In this document: piece after piece, positions 60,450-64,000 of the stretch
Position numbering within the stretch: the first letter of the stretch is position 1
Layout of the letters: each line of letters opens with the position of its first letter
From: Opitutaceae bacterium
GTDB taxonomy: Bacteria > Verrucomicrobiota > Verrucomicrobiia > Opitutales > Opitutaceae
Direction of reading: 5' to 3'
NCBI GenBank assembly: GCA_041395105.1
Contig: JAWLBB010000003.1
Location: forward strand, 124,001-188,000
Length of the DNA: 64,000 nt
Notes under the pieces: model-generated
Told to the model about the DNA's origin: nothing
Database searches by the model: none
The model's input: the letters and a program-made list of their open reading frames with translations, nothing else
Position numbers and translations under genes: made by a program

Positions 60450-63400
60450 TCAATCCCAGGCGCAGAGGGACTCCAGGTGTGCCGCGGATCCGTCGCGAAG
60501 CCACCCGTCGAGTTGAGCCTGGTCCTTGAGCTGCTGGCCGCGGGAACGGGCCACGACAAAGAAGCGGCAATCCAGGTCGGGCAGCACGGTCATGTCGCCC
60601 CAGAGCTTCTCGAACTGAGCGACCGGGAAGATATCCTCCTGCCCATGTCCCCAGCGCTTCTTGACGTCTTTGATCGTCACGTAGGTCGGCATGCGCTCGG
60701 CGAGGGTACGGACACCTTCCTGAACCTTCCCGGCCTGATCGAGGTCGTCGCGATCCAGGCCGAACCGCCGCAGAACGGCGTCAATTTCGATCCATGAGGT
60801 GAGGGTGTTGTAGTAGGAGAGTTTGAACTCGTCTTCCTCGCGGGGCAGGGCGAGGCCCTCGATCAGCCGGAGTTGCCCGTTGATCCGGGCAAGTCCTCCG
60901 CCGCGGTCTTCGATCCGCCTGGCAATGACCTCGATACTCAGGGCGGCCCCGGTCGCCAGGTGACGTCCGAGAACGGCCGGATCGAGATCCGCGCCGAGCG
61001 TGTCGATATTGTGCAAAAGGAGGGTCGATAGCCCGGGCCGGATCTTCAGCAGGTCGCGCAGGGTGCCGTTGAGCAGCAGATTGGCCACCTCGTACCAATG
61101 GCCGACCGGGTGGAGGCACTGGAGGGGGAGATTGTCCCGGTAATCGGTCGCCTCTCCGGTCTGTTGCGCCCAGTCGATGAGAGCCCGGCGAAGGCTCTGC
61201 CGCACCTTTTCCTGCTGGGCGTCCAGTTGTTGCTGGGCCACTTCCTCCCAGGCGAAGCGCAGGTCGCGAACGGTCGGGACAAAACGCAGCCCGATCGACC
61301 GCCCCGGGGACAGGCGAATGGCTTCCCCGAGCCCGAACCCTTCGTGCCGATCGATGAACCGCTGGATCGGCCCCTGGGTCAGGTAACTGGTGGTGATGAG
61401 ATGGGGCGGGATGGTCCCATGGAGCCGGCCCGCCCGACGGGTCTTGGCCAGGTGCACCTCGATGAAACTCCGGTGGCGCCCGGCCAGCCGGGCGAAGGGA
61501 TGGAGCGCCTTGACCGTGCCGGCACCCTGGGTCCAGCGACTGCCGGCTCCGGCCGCCAGGGTAATGACTGCAACCCGGCCCTCGCGCAGGGCCTTTTCGC
61601 CCCTCCGGACATCGGAGGAATCACGGTTGGCGCCGGTCAGGTCCTCGACATCGCCGGGACGGACATCGTCGATCTGGGCACTGGGCGGCAGGCGATTCCG
61701 GGACAGGCCGATGCGACCGCTCTCCAGGTCGGCGCGGATCCGTTCGTGCTGGACCGGGTCGAATCCGTGGGTGAGGAGGAGCTCCGGGAGGGTCCGGGCA
61801 TCGCCCTCCTCCTCCAGGTCGGGCTTCGGGACGAGGCGGGCGGCCAGATCGGCCGCCAGGCTGGAATTCGTACTCAAATGTTGGATGCGGAAGGTCTCGA
61901 GGTCGCTGCGCTGCGTCTGAGTGAGGAGGCGGGGGTCCTGTCGGATCCAGCGGGGGACCATCATGAGGTAGTATTCCGGAGCGATGGCTGCGTCCCTCCC
62001 GGACCGGAGCCGGGCGGTCGTGCCGGTCTCATTGATGGCAAAGTCGTAGACCACCGGGTCCATCGCAAACGGGAGGGCCTCTTCATAGTCCGCCTTGGCC
62101 TCGCGCATGATCCGGAGCAGCTTTTCCTGGGTGGCGGCCTTGTCCTGCGGATCAACCATGAATCCCATCCCGCCCCCCGACATCCCGCCGAGCATCCAGA
62201 ATCCCCGGTAGGCCCGGCCCAGCGCGTTCCGGGCATCGGTGATCAATCGTTCGGTATAGGCGGTGCTGGCCCAGGGGATGATCGTCTGGAGCGGCCCCAT
62301 GAAATTGCGTGTGGTCAGTTCGCCGAGGGAGGAGAGCTCGCCCTTTTCGAGGGAACGGACGATCCGGTCGAGGATTTCGCCGGCTTCCCGGCGGGCGACG
62401 GTTTCGCGATCGAGCTGGAGGAGGTACTTCTCGGTGACCATCTCGAGGATGGGGCCGACGTTCTGGGACATGCCGCCATGAACGAGGACCAGTCCGTCCT
62501 GGAGGGCTTGTCGGGATTCTGCGGATACACGGCTGCGGTCGAGCAGGGTGTGGCGGGGCAGCAGCCGGCCCCGGCTGGTTCCGAATTCGACGTCTCCCTC
62601 CCGGGCCATCTCCCCTTCAATCAGCTTGATGCCGGGCCAGACCCCGCCCGAATCCTGCCAGCCGCCGCCGGATCCGCCGAGCCACTCGCCGAGAATGGCT
62701 CGCCCGGCGACCGTGCGCCGCTCGTCTTCATTGAGCGGGCCGGTGAGCGAGCGGGTCTGGCCGGTGGCCCGCATGCAGAGGGCGATCAGGCAGGCGAGGA
62801 GGTTGGTCGACACGGCGAGACGGGATCCTTTCGGGATGTCCCGGACATGGCTGGTCAATTCGAGTCCTTTCCCGGGTCCGAGGATGCGCCCGAGCACCGC
62901 GGCCAGCGGCTGGCCCGAGCCTTCGAGGCCGGCCGGGACGATGCCCGAAGCGATGACGGCGGCTTTGAGCAGGCCGAGGTAGTCCTTGGCAAAGTCAAAG
63001 ACGTCGGCGAGGTGGCTCAGGTCGGCGCTGGCCTCGAGATCGAGACTGGAGAGACGCAGAACCGGTTCGTCAATGACGCGGAGGTAGGCGGAGACAGGGG
63101 GGCGTACTTCGGCGTCGCGTCCGTGAACCCCGAGATCCACCGAGACATTGAGCACCCGGGCGCCTTCCGGGAAATCCATCCCGAGAAAAAAGATGTCGCT
63201 CCAGGCGCTGTGACTGAGGTCCATGCGGACCGGTGTCTCTTCAAAGAGGACGGGGCGGGGATCGCGCGGCGACTCCCGGGCCAGCATTTCCGGCCGGATG
63301 CGCAGGGGGTGGTCGAGGGCGTGCCCCATCCGGAACATCCAGCGGTTGCCCCGGACGGCCCGGACCGACTTCTGGACCTGGCTGGCGAGGGTCTTGAACG

Positions 63401-63773
63401 CCAGGCTGTGGTAGGCCATGGCCAGGGCGCTGCTCAGGGCGTCGGAACTGCCGTCTGCCTGCTGGACCCGTCGAAAGCTGGCAATGGCCTCCTCGTAGCG
63501 GCGGGCCAGGCAATGGTCAAATCCCTCGAACGGAATGCGCCCCACCGTTCGGTCGCCGAGATGAGGGGGCAGGAAGAAGCGGTGAATGGCGTAGAGAAAA
63601 AAGATGGACCGGACGCGGTGGTAGAAATTGTCCGCGGTGCGCCGGTAGGTCTCGAGGTCTTCGAGAGCGGCCAGCAAAGCGGGGGCATCGGCCTGCGCGC
63701 ACCATTGCTCAAAGGAACGGATGGGGCCCTTGACCGGCCGATTCTCGACCAGACTGATAAGAATCGTGTCCAC
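60450..63773 (-). CDS. GHMP kinase / sugar nucleotidyltransferase fusion protein (1107 aa)
   Basis: A large two-part enzyme. Residues about 1-160 are helical and unassigned. About 175-560 form a GHMP-type sugar kinase: IPKGSRLAVSTNL (313-325) corresponds to the phosphate-binding motif, GGGWQDSGGVWPGIKL (369-384) matches the sugar-binding part of fucokinase-like enzymes and LGGMSGGGMGFMVDP (528-542) the third GHMP motif. From about 735 a UDPGP-type nucleotidyltransferase follows with LAAGAGSRWT (739-748) and K755. It probably phosphorylates a sugar and activates the sugar 1-phosphate to a nucleotide sugar. Bacteroides Fkp has the opposite domain order. GTG start, 8 nt after the upstream gene. 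Confidence 0.75.
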   Translation of the reverse strand: MDTILISLVENRPVKGPIRSFEQWCAQADAPALLAALEDLETYRRTADNFYHRVRSIFFLYAIHRFFLPPHLGDRTVGRIPFEGFDHCLARRYEEAIASFRRVQQADGSSDALSSALAMAYHSLAFKTLASQVQKSVRAVRGNRWMFRMGHALDHPLRIRPEMLARESPRDPRPVLFEETPVRMDLSHSAWSDIFFLGMDFPEGARVLNVSVDLGVHGRDAEVRPPVSAYLRVIDEPVLRLSSLDLEASADLSHLADVFDFAKDYLGLLKAAVIASGIVPAGLEGSGQPLAAVLGRILGPGKGLELTSHVRDIPKGSRLAVSTNLLACLIALCMRATGQTRSLTGPLNEDERRTVAGRAILGEWLGGSGGGWQDSGGVWPGIKLIEGEMAREGDVEFGTSRGRLLPRHTLLDRSRVSAESRQALQDGLVLVHGGMSQNVGPILEMVTEKYLLQLDRETVARREAGEILDRIVRSLEKGELSSLGELTTRNFMGPLQTIIPWASTAYTERLITDARNALGRAYRGFWMLGGMSGGGMGFMVDPQDKAATQEKLLRIMREAKADYEEALPFAMDPVVYDFAINETGTTARLRSGRDAAIAPEYYLMMVPRWIRQDPRLLTQTQRSDLETFRIQHLSTNSSLAADLAARLVPKPDLEEEGDARTLPELLLTHGFDPVQHERIRADLESGRIGLSRNRLPPSAQIDDVRPGDVEDLTGANRDSSDVRRGEKALREGRVAVITLAAGAGSRWTQGAGTVKALHPFARLAGRHRSFIEVHLAKTRRAGRLHGTIPPHLITTSYLTQGPIQRFIDRHEGFGLGEAIRLSPGRSIGLRFVPTVRDLRFAWEEVAQQQLDAQQEKVRQSLRRALIDWAQQTGEATDYRDNLPLQCLHPVGHWYEVANLLLNGTLRDLLKIRPGLSTLLLHNIDTLGADLDPAVLGRHLATGAALSIEVIARRIEDRGGGLARINGQLRLIEGLALPREEDEFKLSYYNTLTSWIEIDAVLRRFGLDRDDLDQAGKVQEGVRTLAERMPTYVTIKDVKKRWGHGQEDIFPVAQFEKLWGDMTVLPDLDCRFFVVARSRGQQLKDQAQLDGWLRDGSAAHLESLCAWD

Positions 63774-63781
63774 GTTGAAAT

Positions 63782-64000
63782 CTATTGCCCGGGCGCCTGG
63801 AGATTTCCGCGGCTCATGGCATGGGCCAGTTCTTCGGTCAGGAGGCTGAGGACCTCCTCCCGATTCGAACCGTGCAGGCCGAGGGCGACCTGAGCCCGGA
63901 GGAAGCCGAACTGGACTTCGAGATTGGCCCGCCGGCCGTTGAGTTCGGTCGCCAGAAAACGTTCGCCGGCCGCGAGGGCATTGAGGGAAGGGGAGAGTCC
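63782..64000 (-). CDS. C-terminal end of an unidentified gene
   Basis: The last 72 codons of a gene that begins beyond the right edge, ending TAG at 63784-63782. The visible part is helical (GERFLATELNGRRANLEVQF and EEVLSLLTEELAHAMSRG stretches) with no recognised motif. It is 8 nt upstream of the kinase fusion gene on the same strand, so both are probably co-transcribed. Confidence 0.55.
   Translation of the reverse strand, partial: GLSPSLNALAAGERFLATELNGRRANLEVQFGFLRAQVALGLHGSNREEVLSLLTEELAHAMSRGNLQAPGQ

Noticed and set aside
61098..63893. 931-codon open frame on the + strand
   Set aside because: It is antisense to the 1107-aa kinase fusion gene, whose domain motifs are clear. Long antisense frames are common in high-GC coding DNA with this codon bias.

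Overview
The window reads as a high-GC, Gram-negative chromosome segment. An LptD-like LPS-assembly protein, a TolC/MacA/MacB-type efflux set, a BamE-like lipoprotein and many secreted proteins all imply an outer membrane. The mix of an ECF sigma factor with a long membrane tail, a second very divergent sigma-like protein, a DUF3604 protein, genes often lacking clear Shine-Dalgarno sequences, and many intergenic repeats suggests Verrucomicrobiota (Opitutales-like). That lineage call is an inference from gene content and style, not from a marker gene.

Layout. 1-2986: XRE regulator followed by a co-oriented unit (conserved unknown, small ORF, VWA protein cut by the left edge). 3451-8409: integrative-element module on the minus strand (primase-helicase, small ORF, excisionase-like HTH, unknown, tyrosine integrase) next to tRNA-Lys at 8482. 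8778-9047: 71-bp tandem array. 9063-10602: divergent sigma-like gene and an acidic unknown. 10941-13859: acylphosphatase, ABC-2 exporter, TPR membrane protein. 14010-17274: sulfate activation genes cysC, cysD, cysN. 17621-24246: MenA-like prenyltransferase, thioredoxin, ScpA, RsmB-like methyltransferase, LptD, ferredoxin. 24462-29351: TolC-MacA-MacB efflux operon with MacB split into ATPase and permease. 29831-33352: DUF3604, GFA and PhyH proteins. 33463-40930: secreted propeller, membrane proteins, acyltransferase, CIA30-like protein, ECF sigma with membrane domain, zinc alcohol dehydrogenase. 41072-41776: tRNA-Met followed by a tandem array of its own 3' end. 41796-47876: lipoprotein, SDR, secreted small protein, thioredoxin-fold protein, MscS channel, EEP-family hydrolase, PfkB kinase. 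47961-52105: glycosyltransferase, aroQ, Nif3-like, ffh. 52237-60343: membrane glycosyltransferase-like protein, Lrp/AsnC regulator with aminotransferase, der, fmt, LysM protein, parB. 60450-64000: a 1107-residue GHMP kinase/nucleotidyltransferase fusion and the end of an upstream gene.

The most unusual material is non-coding. (i) tRNA-Met is followed by six ~100-bp repeats, each carrying the last ~20 nt of the tRNA including CCA plus an inverted near-copy of its T-arm, comparable in design to the tyrT repeats of E. coli. (ii) A 26-nt REP-like element (TGTAGY, 7-bp stem, 6-nt loop) occurs with at least five different but internally complementary stems, twice as inverted pairs and once as a tandem array. 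(iii) A composite repeat of short hairpins with 3-nt loops plus heptamers of the type GGGAGAT occupies eight intergenic sites between 2.5 and 29.7 kb, always G-rich on the + strand, and is not seen in the rest of the window. (iv) A shared 34-nt promoter-like motif precedes both the ECF sigma gene and the neighbouring CIA30-like/acyltransferase pair, suggesting a local sigma regulon.
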